Shown here piece by piece: positions 56,280 through 64,000 of a DNA stretch of 64,000 bases (the first letter of the stretch is position 1; every line of letters begins with the position of its first letter). A program made the translations under genes and the position numbers. The notes beneath the pieces are model-generated. The model did no database searches. It saw nothing but the letters and a program-made list of their open reading frames with translations, and was not told where the DNA came from. Source of the stretch: Cladochytrium replicatum (lineage: Eukaryota > Chytridiomycota > Chytridiomycetes > Cladochytriales > Cladochytriaceae); contig JAHLKD010000030.1 of NCBI GenBank assembly GCA_025526935.1, positions 398,053-462,052 of the forward strand, in the 5' to 3' direction.

Positions 56280-56404
56280 CCCCCTCAGTCATTAGATAGG
56301 TACAACCGAGAGTATCACTCAACCGATCATAACTTTCTGTAAATGCTGAAGTTGATATTCCATTGAAATAAAGGTGAGTTGTATGGACATCGCCAGTCGG
56401 TCGT

Positions 56405-57826
56405 TCAAGATAGTATATTAAGTGAAGACTGACTGACTAGCCCCAACGAGCCCCTGTGTTTAAGGTATAATTTGCTTCCAAGAGGTTTAGTTAAGATGTC
56501 CGTGATCATATCAGAAGTATCCATATGGTGTAACTCCTGATGTTTCTGTTCAACTTGGAGATTCACAAATCTCTCGCGAACGTCCATGTGTTTGGTCCGT
56601 TTGTTGTTGAACAGATTGTTTGCGATAGACTCGGTGGATTGATTGTCTTGCCATAAACGGAGCGGATTGAACGACGTAATTCCGATACCCGTCATAAGAT
56701 TTTTCATCCACTTCATCTCGCGCGATAGTTCGTTCAGCGCATACAGTTCGGCTTCCGACGACGAGGCTGCAATAGTCTGTTGTCGAATCGACTGCCAACT
56801 GATTGCCGCATTAGCGAACATTACCACGTAACCAGTTCGTGAGTATCTATCTGCATCACCCGCCCAGTCTGCATCGGCATAACCTTGTGGGTTGTTAGCC
56901 GAATCAAACATGTAGAGACCGTCGGGTCTTAGCATCGGAGATGTGATACCAGTCCGTGTATAGTGTAAACCGTAATCCCAAGTACCGAGTAAATATCGTT
57001 GTAATCGATAGAGAGCCTTTGATTCTGACTGTCGAGGATCAATCTGATGTTGTGCCAAAATATTGACTGCGTATGAAATATCTGGTCGTGTCTTAGTCGC
57101 CACGTACGATATCTTCATTAACATTGATCGAAATTGTGTTGCCTCGGCATCGGACAGTGTTAGTGTGGTCTCATCAAAGATATATGATTTCGACATCGGT
57201 GTTTTGGTCGGTTTGATGTTGGTACCCCATAAATTCGCTTCTTCGAGAATCTTCTTTACGTACAATGCATTGCTAAGGAAATATCCTTCCGTTGTCTGCA
57301 ATAACTCCATTTTCAGAATCCATTTCGCCTTCGAAGTACTGCCTACTGTGAACGAAGTTTCCAAATCGGTCTGAAACCGATGATATGCGTTTGGATCTGT
57401 GGAAAAATGTAGTATATCATCGACATGAACGGTAGTGTGTTTGCGGGTACTATTTGTTGGATTGTATCGCCAGAAATGACAGATGTCTGCAATATTCCTC
57501 ACGAAACCAACACTGAGATATTGTTTCCAAAGAGTTTTGTACCATTCTCGAGCTGTCTGGTGTAGACCGTACAGACTTTTGATAAGTCTGCAGACGATGG
57601 GTCGATTCCGGAAATCTACTCGCCCGAAACCATGAGGGAGTTCGACGCAGTTCTCTTCTTCCAGTATCGCATTGAGATATGCACCCTTGATATCAAACTG
57701 GAATATGATCATGCCGACTAATGCTGCTAATGCAATCAGAAAACGGATTTTGGACGTTTTCGTAACTGGAGAATAGGTTTCATCGAAATCCAATCCTTCA
57801 ATCTGGAAAATCCTCGTACGACCCAA
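56405..57826 (-). CDS. Copia copy 1 reverse transcriptase/RNase H part
   Basis: Domains from N to C: GLDFDETYSPVTKTSKIRFL and FQFDIKGAYLNAILEEENCV (RT fingers, first Asp), PIVCRLIKSLYGLHQTAREW, TVHVDDILHFSTDPNAYHRF (catalytic VDD), then RSMLMKISYVATKTRPDISY, GYADADWAGDADRYSRTGYV and ASSSEAELYALNELSREMKW (RNase H Asp, Glu). It ends with the DILTKPLGSKLY closing motif. 473 codons in the open frame. It has no own ATG, since it is the 3' part of the polyprotein. Its frame overlaps the end of the upstream frame by 91 nt. Confidence 0.9.
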   Translation of the reverse strand: MGRTRIFQIEGLDFDETYSPVTKTSKIRFLIALAALVGMIIFQFDIKGAYLNAILEEENCVELPHGFGRVDFRNRPIVCRLIKSLYGLHQTAREWYKTLWKQYLSVGFVRNIADICHFWRYNPTNSTRKHTTVHVDDILHFSTDPNAYHRFQTDLETSFTVGSTSKAKWILKMELLQTTEGYFLSNALYVKKILEEANLWGTNIKPTKTPMSKSYIFDETTLTLSDAEATQFRSMLMKISYVATKTRPDISYAVNILAQHQIDPRQSESKALYRLQRYLLGTWDYGLHYTRTGITSPMLRPDGLYMFDSANNPQGYADADWAGDADRYSRTGYVVMFANAAISWQSIRQQTIAASSSEAELYALNELSREMKWMKNLMTGIGITSFNPLRLWQDNQSTESIANNLFNNKRTKHMDVRERFVNLQVEQKHQELHHMDTSDMITDILTKPLGSKLYLKHRGSLGLVSQSSLNILS

Positions 57827-60800
57827 CGTGCTTTGAATCGAGTGATATTGCCATGTTCGTCAAGCTTATATGTGAAAACCCATTTGCCCGATAGTAAATT
57901 CCGTCCATCAGGTAAAAACGTTTCGGCCCAAGTATTGTTGCCGACTAGTTGTGTGACTTCCTCCTTCATCGCCGCTAACCAGAATGGAGCCTCATCGGAT
58001 CGTGATAAAGCCTCACGAAGAGTCTTTGGTGCAGTCCGTATATTTCCATTCGCAATTGGTTGTGTTGGATATGAGGAATCGGCCTTCAGGGTCCAATCGA
58101 TATTAGGAACAGACCGGGTAAACAAGGAATTTTGTTTCCTTTTGGCGTTCGACAAATTTGCACTTGCTTGACGTTTTCGTTTTCTTGCTGCATACGCTTC
58201 GTCGACATCTTCTCCAATGAATTGAAGATCACTTTCGAGTTGTGCATCATATTCCTCTACAGGAGATACGGAAGACAAATTCGAAGATTCTTCAGTAATG
58301 GATTGTGGAGTCGATAAATCAGCATTTGGATCGTAATCAGCATCGTCTGGCTCATCATCGTCTAGTCCATGTAAATGTTCAACAACATGCATGTCACCGG
58401 CTTCTTCTAAGCAGTAATATATGGGGTCGTCGTTCATATCCTCATCGATTTCTTCGTCTGCAACGGTAGAAATCGGGAAATTGTCTGAGACAAACTCAAC
58501 AGTCGTCTCTTGCACCCCCTGATCCCCGGTTGGTATTTGATCAACATCGAAATATGTCCCGGCCTTCAGTGGATATTGTACCGTAAGATCGTCGAGTAAC
58601 TGTCGGGTAGGATTATAACCAACAAAAACTCCCTCGTGGAAAGTAACATGGAAGTATTCGCCTATTGTGTTTGTCCGAAAATTGAGTGCTATGACGATCT
58701 TCAGGTCTTCACCCTTGTATCCGAGAAACAGACCTGGTTCAGACTTGTCTCGGATTCTGCGCGCCAACCTTTGTTCGTGTGAGATCCACAAACTAACGAG
58801 TGTTCCAAAGGCGTGGATAGTTGCCAGATCTATCCGCTTGTCAAGGTAAGCACAGTACGGAATCGCATTCACAGCTGAATGGAAAGTAGCGTTCTTGAAG
58901 ACCGCAGCGTATAGGATGGAGAGTTGCACGAATTGAAGTGTTCGTGGTAGTCCAGCTTGTAGCAGCATCGCGTCTGACATATACTTGATCGATTGTATAT
59001 TCCGCTCTGATAGACCATCGAGTTCCTTTACTGACGGAGGAGCTGGGTGGACGCGGATGCGAGGAATCTTGGTATTGCACCATTGGATCAACCGTTTCGT
59101 AATCAATTCTCCTGAATCGGAACGTAGTTCAGCAACGTGTAATGGGTGATTGCGATTTTCCACATCAGCGATATGTCGAATCATACTATCCACCGCATCA
59201 CTCTTTCGATTCAGGAAGTAGATTGTGATGAAACGAGGTTGTTCGTCGACAATGATCTGCCAATATCTCTTCTTCTGTCCGTCGTAGATTAAACGTACGA
59301 CATCGGAAAACAGACAGAAAAGTTTCCTCGGAGCTCGACTTATTGTAGAATAAATCGGCTTCTGCTTCAGCTTCGTGCGACTACAGACCAAACAATTCTG
59401 CATAATTGATTTGTTGACAAGATTGAATGCATCCGGTTCAACCTTGGGCATTTTGATGTTGAGCTTCTCTGCCGTTCGAAAGATCGTCCGTAAGTGGATG
59501 TGACCAAACTGCTGGTGTAACTTTGCAAGTTCGTGTACTGTCACTGGCGATAAGTTGGTGCTCACTCCAACTGTATCTTGAGATGCTCGTTGACATTCAT
59601 CATCGTTCGTTTGACGAATGCTGTTGTCTGACATTACATCGAGACCCATCGCGTGAGAAGATCGTACACCGGACGTAAAGTCCATCGACTGATCGAGACC
59701 TTCTGCGGATACCGCTACTGCTTTAGCTCGTTGAGCAATCACATGCCGTGGTTGGTGAGTTCCGACAGTACTAACATCAGCATAGAGATAGTACAAATCT
59801 CTTTCCCGTCGCCCAATAATAACGTGTTCATCCGTATCACCATGCGTGAGGATAACCTTGTCTTTGGTGAAACTCACAATGTCCCCGGAGTCTCCAATGA
59901 TACTACACACCGATGCAAGTGTGTCTTCGAGATCAGGAACATAAAGTGCGTTGTGTATTATCTTAATTCGCCCATTGGGTAAAACTACAGATACATCTCC
60001 AAAACCACAAACTGGAATTGTATGACTATCCGCTAGTTCCACCACGTCCTCGTCATGCGTATACGTCAGCGAACTAAAGGCATGACGATTAGGTGTCATC
60101 CAAACAGTTGCGCCTGTATCAAGCAAACCCACACGATCCTTTGCTTGAACATGTACACAGACAACCTTCTGTGCCGAGTGTGCGTTCACTATCGAAAACA
60201 TATTTCCGATGTATGTGGCAGCATCTTTATCAACAGAAGTAGGTTGGGTAAGGTCAAAGATTACCTTCTTGGTCAACACCGGTTTGGCGGTAGACTCGTC
60301 CTCCGACGAATCATCACCTGCATCGCCACGGCTGGCAATGAATGCACGAAAATCCGTGTCTAAACAAAGACTCTTTGCAGTGAGATAGCGTTTACACGCC
60401 GACTGCTTGTGTCCTCGTTTGCCACAGAAGTTGCATGTGAGATCTGTCTTCTTTGCAGAAGAAGATGTGGACGACCTGGAGTCCTGCGACTGCCTGGTCC
60501 GAGTGGAACTGCTACTCCCACCGCTACTGCCTGATCCACCCGAGGCACCTTGCTTACGGCATTGAGCATTGGTGTGAGACGAGTTCGGATGCAAGGTACA
60601 AATATCCTCCGACTTCGCAACCTTGGCTTTCGCTTTCGCCTTCGCTTTCTTCGCCTTTGCCTTCATGGCCTTCTTTGTCCCATTAGGCCCACCGGCATCC
60701 ATGGTGACGTTGAGTTGGACCAATTGGTTGAGGTCAGTCAAGATATTTGACACTGTTTCGAAGTAATGCGTTGGCTTTTGGTGGAATGGTCGCGGAGCAT

Positions 60801-61464
60801 TCGGATTTGCAGCATCAATTGGATCTTGTATTAACGCCGGTTCCCATTCGGCATACGCAGAAGTGATCATTTTTCCGAGAAAAGGTACGAGGGTCCGTAG
60901 TTCAATTGTCTGCATCGTGATTTTTGTGACTAACCAGTTTAGTAGATCCTTGATTACGAGTTCGTCGGGTAAAGAGTTCAGTTTGAGTTCGAACAACTCA
61001 GTGAGGTCGGTCACAAACTGCTGAACGCTTTCTGCCGACTGACCGTTCGTACATTTCAGATCTACCAGCCGTTGCTCCCACATAGAAGATTCGATCGGAG
61101 CTTGACCGCCAGCACTGAAAATTCGGCGAAGTCCATCGACTTTGCCTTTTGCTGACGCATAAGCTCTGACTCGATTCATGTCGCGTTTTGGGAAACATTC
61201 GCATAGAATTCCAACTGCGACGTTATTGTCCGCTTGTTGTGCACGGTAATCTTGCATTTCAGCACGATATTGCGTACGTAAGTGACTGTTGTGTGTGACG
61301 ATCGCCAAATGTTCACGTAGTTCTGCTTCCCATTGTGCTCGTGCTTCGTTAGCAGCTCCGCCAGCAGCTCCGGCAATGACTATCGGACGCTGTGGGCGAT
61401 TTCCTTCCGCTTCGTAATTCGGACTATCAGGAAGAGCCATTGGTTCTTGTTGATGCATGCACAT
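57736..61464 (-). CDS. Copia copy 1 gag-protease-integrase polyprotein part
   Basis: 1242 codons from an ATG. Gag occupies the first 330 residues, followed by a Lys/Ala-rich stretch (AKAKKAKAKAKAKVAK) and the zinc knuckle CNFCGKRGHKQSAC. Protease is VGLLDTGATVWMTPNRHAFS. The GAG-pre-integrase zinc region is LHQQFGHIHLRTIF with CLVCSRTK. The integrase core has its three acids in FSDVVRLIYDGQ, VAELRSDSGELI and KELDGLSERNIQ. Near the end, NNTWAETFLPDGRNLLSGKW and RFKARWVVRGFS start the RT. The frame then leaves the conserved path at GGATTTTCCAG, where one C seems lost relative to the expected codons. A full product would need a sequencing error or frameshifting. Confidence 0.9.
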   Translation of the reverse strand: MCMHQQEPMALPDSPNYEAEGNRPQRPIVIAGAAGGAANEARAQWEAELREHLAIVTHNSHLRTQYRAEMQDYRAQQADNNVAVGILCECFPKRDMNRVRAYASAKGKVDGLRRIFSAGGQAPIESSMWEQRLVDLKCTNGQSAESVQQFVTDLTELFELKLNSLPDELVIKDLLNWLVTKITMQTIELRTLVPFLGKMITSAYAEWEPALIQDPIDAANPNAPRPFHQKPTHYFETVSNILTDLNQLVQLNVTMDAGGPNGTKKAMKAKAKKAKAKAKAKVAKSEDICTLHPNSSHTNAQCRKQGASGGSGSSGGSSSSTRTRQSQDSRSSTSSSAKKTDLTCNFCGKRGHKQSACKRYLTAKSLCLDTDFRAFIASRGDAGDDSSEDESTAKPVLTKKVIFDLTQPTSVDKDAATYIGNMFSIVNAHSAQKVVCVHVQAKDRVGLLDTGATVWMTPNRHAFSSLTYTHDEDVVELADSHTIPVCGFGDVSVVLPNGRIKIIHNALYVPDLEDTLASVCSIIGDSGDIVSFTKDKVILTHGDTDEHVIIGRRERDLYYLYADVSTVGTHQPRHVIAQRAKAVAVSAEGLDQSMDFTSGVRSSHAMGLDVMSDNSIRQTNDDECQRASQDTVGVSTNLSPVTVHELAKLHQQFGHIHLRTIFRTAEKLNIKMPKVEPDAFNLVNKSIMQNCLVCSRTKLKQKPIYSTISRAPRKLFCLFSDVVRLIYDGQKKRYWQIIVDEQPRFITIYFLNRKSDAVDSMIRHIADVENRNHPLHVAELRSDSGELITKRLIQWCNTKIPRIRVHPAPPSVKELDGLSERNIQSIKYMSDAMLLQAGLPRTLQFVQLSILYAAVFKNATFHSAVNAIPYCAYLDKRIDLATIHAFGTLVSLWISHEQRLARRIRDKSEPGLFLGYKGEDLKIVIALNFRTNTIGEYFHVTFHEGVFVGYNPTRQLLDDLTVQYPLKAGTYFDVDQIPTGDQGVQETTVEFVSDNFPISTVADEEIDEDMNDDPIYYCLEEAGDMHVVEHLHGLDDDEPDDADYDPNADLSTPQSITEESSNLSSVSPVEEYDAQLESDLQFIGEDVDEAYAARKRKRQASANLSNAKRKQNSLFTRSVPNIDWTLKADSSYPTQPIANGNIRTAPKTLREALSRSDEAPFWLAAMKEEVTQLVGNNTWAETFLPDGRNLLSGKWVFTYKLDEHGNITRFKARWVVRGFSRLKDWISMKPILQLRKRPKSVF

Positions 61465-61927
61465 ATATGGAACTAGCTACTCCAGTCTTCATCCGCTACC
61501 GACACTGAGGGGAAATAGCCTTACCAGAGACGTCTGGGACAAGTTCATGCGTAATCATACATTACATGAAAGAACTGGCATTTCTAACTATTGGTCATGA
61601 AGACATCCTCCTTTACTCATTGGAATCTAATAGAGTTCTGCGAGTGATCACGCGTTTGAGAAAGAATGTGATGCTAATCAGTTTGCTGCTGACAGTTATA
61701 TCATACTCAAGAACATCTCGTATGATATTAATGCAAGGTACTACACACTTATTTCTCATAGAGAACATGTCATTGTAGACAAGATTATAGCTAATCTTCA
61801 TGTTCTGCTCACAATGGTTATTGTGAACGATCACTGGGATCTATATCACTCTATTTGAGAGAATAATGTTTATATCAGATATTTCCATATATCTATAGCC
61901 ACAGGTTAATTATAAAAGCCGAAACGA
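61465..61927 (-). other. 5' leader of copia copy 1
   Basis: Lies between the right LTR and the gag start codon. It should hold the primer-binding site next to the LTR. The minus-sense bases after the LTR (TCGTTTCGGCTTTTATAATT) do not match the usual initiator-tRNA-Met site that I know for copia elements. AT-rich, no coding content. Confidence 0.5.
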
Positions 61928-62528
61928 TGTTGAACAAAGCTGTGGTCTGGATCCTCAGGTTGTGTGTGTTGCTAATTCACGGGTTAATGTTTCTAAGAGA
62001 TGAATAAAGAAGATTGCGAGTCACAAGTACTAGCGCAAGAGAATGCTCCTTGTGTGTATCGCCACAGGCTCCTTAAATAAGTGTACTGTCGTTTTGGCTT
62101 TTCCTTCCGGAAGATCTGGATTGAAGCGATAAGGTTTGACTCTTCTTCTCACAGGCGTAGCGAAGCATAATCATGCTAAGCTGTGCGTGAGATCTAGCTC
62201 TCCTCAACAGGATTGTTCTCACACATGATTCCCACGAACGCGTTAATCATATGTAAACCTTTGCTGTGATCTGATCCGGGCTTCACTTCTACAAGTGGAT
62301 GATAGAAAAGTAATGACAGTTTACTATACCTATGGCTGCAATAAATATAACCCATGAAGAAATAACCGGAGGTATCCAAACTCGTAATAGATCATCATCT
62401 ATATGCTTTAGTTCAATAGTTAGAAATGTTGCTCGGTGAAGAGTGACATTTCTGTATATCGGGCGTTTGTGTTTTTGTACTATCAATGACTGGATTGGCC
62501 AAGTCCATCAATCGAAATACTTAACACA
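61928..62528 (-). repeat. LTR shared by copia copies 1 and 2
   Basis: Same 601-base unit as 55679-56279. On its lower side it borders the leader of copy 1 (acting as 5' LTR), and on its upper side it borders a CTGAGGGGG purine tract and the RNase H end of copy 2 (acting as 3' LTR). Confidence 0.85.
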
Positions 62529-64000
62529 CCCCCTCAGTCATTAGATAGGTACAACCGAGAGTATCACTCAACCGATCATAACTTTCTGTAAATGCTGAAG
62601 TTGATATTCTATTGAAATAAAGGTGAGTTGTATGGACATCGCCAGCCGGTCGTTCAAGATAGTATATTAAGTGAAGACTGACTGACTAGCCCCAACGAGC
62701 CCCTGTGTTTAAGGTATAATTTACTTCCAAGAGGTTTAGTTAAGATGTCCGCGATCATATCAGAAGTATCCATATGGTGTAACTCCTGATGTTTCTGTTC
62801 AACTTGGAGATTCACAAATCTCTCGCGAACGTCCATGTGTTTGGTCCGTTTGTTGTTGAACAGATTGTTTGCGATAGACTCGGTGGATTGATTGTCTTGC
62901 CATAAACGGAGCGGATTGAACGACGTATTTCCGATACCCGTCATAAGATTTTTCATCCACTTCATCTCACGCGATAGTTCGTTCAGCGCATACAGTTCGG
63001 CTTCCGACGACGAGGCTGCAATAGTCTGTTGTCGAATCGACTGCCAACTGATTGCCGCATTAGCGAACATTACCACGTAACCGGTTCGTGAGTATCTATC
63101 TGCATCGCCCGCCCAGTCTGCATCGGCATAACCTTGTGGGTTGTTAGCCGAATCAAACATGTAGAGACCGTCGGGTCTTAGTATCGGAGACGTGATACCA
63201 GTCCGTGTATAGTGTAAACCGTAATCCCAAGTACCGAGTAAATATCGTTGTAATCGATAGAGAGCCTTTGATTCTGACTGTCGAGGATCAATCTGATGTT
63301 GTGCCAAAATATTGACTGCGTATGAAATATCCGGTCGTGTCTTAGTCGCCACGTACGATATCTTCATTAACATTGATCGAAATTGTGTTGCCTCGGCATC
63401 GGACAGTGTTGGTGTGGTCTCATCAAAGATATATGATTTTGACATCGGTGTTTTGGTCGGTTTGATGTTGGTACCCCATAAATTCGCTTCTTCGAGAATC
63501 TTCTTTACGTACAATGCATTGCTAAGGAAATATCCTTCCGTTGTCTGCAATAACTCCATTTTCAGAATCCATTTCGCCTTCGAAGTACTGCCTACTGTGA
63601 ACGAAGTTTCCAAATCGGTCTGAAACCGATGATATGCGTTTGGATCTGTGGAAAAATGTAGTATATCATCGACATGAACGGTAGTGTGTTCGCGGGTATT
63701 ATTTGTTGGATTGTATCGCCAGAAATGACAGATGTCTGCAATATTCCGCACGAAACCAACACTGAGATATTGTTTCCAAAGAGTTTTGTACCATTCTCGA
63801 GCTGCCTGGTGTAGACCGTACAGACTTTTGATAAGTCTGCAGACGATGGGTCGATTCTGGAAATCTACTCGTCCGAAACCATGAGGGAGTTCGACGTAGT
63901 TCTCTTCTTCCAGTATCGCATTGAGATATGCACCCTTGATATCAAACTGGAATATGATCATGCCGACTAATGCTGCTAATGCAATCAGAAAACGGATCGT
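62529..64000 (-). mobile_element. Ty1/copia copy 2, 3' end, continues beyond the window
   Basis: Bases 62529-64000 are almost identical to 56280-57750 of copy 1, from the purine tract into the RT. The element's gag, protease and integrase must lie past the window edge. It is in the same orientation as copy 1. Confidence 0.9.
62654..64000 (-). CDS. Copia copy 2 reverse transcriptase/RNase H part, truncated by window edge
   Basis: Open without stops from the window edge to the stop at 62654, with the same RT and RNase H motifs as copy 1. These include IIFQFDIKGAYLNAILEEEN, TVHVDDILHFSTDPNAYHRF, GYADADWAGDADRYSRTGYV and the closing DILTKPLGSKLY. Differences are scattered single substitutions (for example Tyr for Cys after EEEN, Ala for Thr in LHQAAREW). 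The site of the copy 1 frameshift lies just outside the window, so intactness of copy 2 there cannot be judged. Confidence 0.9.
   Translation of the reverse strand, partial: TIRFLIALAALVGMIIFQFDIKGAYLNAILEEENYVELPHGFGRVDFQNRPIVCRLIKSLYGLHQAAREWYKTLWKQYLSVGFVRNIADICHFWRYNPTNNTREHTTVHVDDILHFSTDPNAYHRFQTDLETSFTVGSTSKAKWILKMELLQTTEGYFLSNALYVKKILEEANLWGTNIKPTKTPMSKSYIFDETTPTLSDAEATQFRSMLMKISYVATKTRPDISYAVNILAQHQIDPRQSESKALYRLQRYLLGTWDYGLHYTRTGITSPILRPDGLYMFDSANNPQGYADADWAGDADRYSRTGYVVMFANAAISWQSIRQQTIAASSSEAELYALNELSREMKWMKNLMTGIGNTSFNPLRLWQDNQSTESIANNLFNNKRTKHMDVRERFVNLQVEQKHQELHHMDTSDMIADILTKPLGSKLYLKHRGSLGLVSQSSLNILS

Larger units (their letters stand above)
55679..62528 (-). mobile_element. 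Ty1/copia retrotransposon copy 1, LTR to LTR
   Basis: Two 601-base LTRs (55679-56279 and 61928-62528) enclose a leader, gag-protease-integrase frame (61464-57736) and RT/RNase H frame (57826-56405). Order gag, protease, integrase, RT is that of Ty1/copia. The two frames should be one: a base appears missing in the overlap. The right LTR also serves as the 3' LTR of the second element that runs out of the window. No 5-bp target duplication can be tested because the right side is another element. Confidence 0.85.

Overview
The window is nuclear DNA of a fungus. Genes are split by many short GT-AG introns (mostly 47-66 nt). A WOPR-domain regulator, Mif2/CENP-C and a Cbf1-type bHLH factor are fungal markers. 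Two 7TM-like proteins, a DNA polymerase iota type enzyme and a fibronectin-III/ankyrin protein like animal FANK1 lean towards an early-diverging, possibly chytrid lineage. That placement is inference; a basidiomycete-like lineage is not excluded.

Layout. 0.9-3 kb: UBC4/5 ubiquitin-conjugating enzyme, then a 7TM-like protein. 3-5.4 kb: decayed sequence of unknown origin, then tRNA-Pro(CGG). 5.5-12 kb: a graveyard of transposon pieces (LINE, an inserted repeat block, two hAT copies, a Ty3/gypsy fragment). 12.1-16.1 kb (minus): Y-family polymerase with a C-terminal zinc finger, then an Ariadne RBR ubiquitin ligase. 16.5-17.3 kb: mitochondrial SSB. 17.6-18.6 kb: broken F-box gene. 19-20.6 kb: second 7TM-like protein. 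20.6-23.3 kb: unassigned decayed sequence. 23.3-28.6 kb: UTP18, a JMJD7-like hydroxylase only 29 nt behind it, and a WOPR regulator. 29.1-29.7 kb: broken phosphopantetheine adenylyltransferase. 30.1-40.3 kb: cytosolic HSP70, a TatD-family hydrolase diverging across 24 nt from the FN3-ankyrin gene, Mif2, and a ten-exon gene joining IQ motifs and a coiled coil to a complete Pumilio domain. 40.8-45 kb: Ty1/copia remnants and a second copy of the repeat block. 45-53.1 kb: HAD phosphatase, CBF1 and a Fab1/PIKfyve kinase without FYVE domain. 53-64 kb: CT-rich degenerate repeats, then minus-strand Ty1/copia DNA in which two elements share one 601-bp LTR.

Housekeeping genes cover ubiquitin transfer (UBC4, Ariadne), rRNA processing (UTP18), mitochondrial DNA (SSB), chaperoning (HSP70), kinetochore/centromere-related DNA binding (Mif2, Cbf1) and endolysosomal lipid signalling (Fab1). 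They do not form one pathway. The most unusual item is the IQ-coiled-coil-PUF fusion at 38104-40273. Its exon phases all agree, and its eight repeat helices read by the standard PUF code give UGUAAAUA.

Exon borders were placed by eye from GT-AG signals, reading phase and remembered family motifs; no search or alignment was run.
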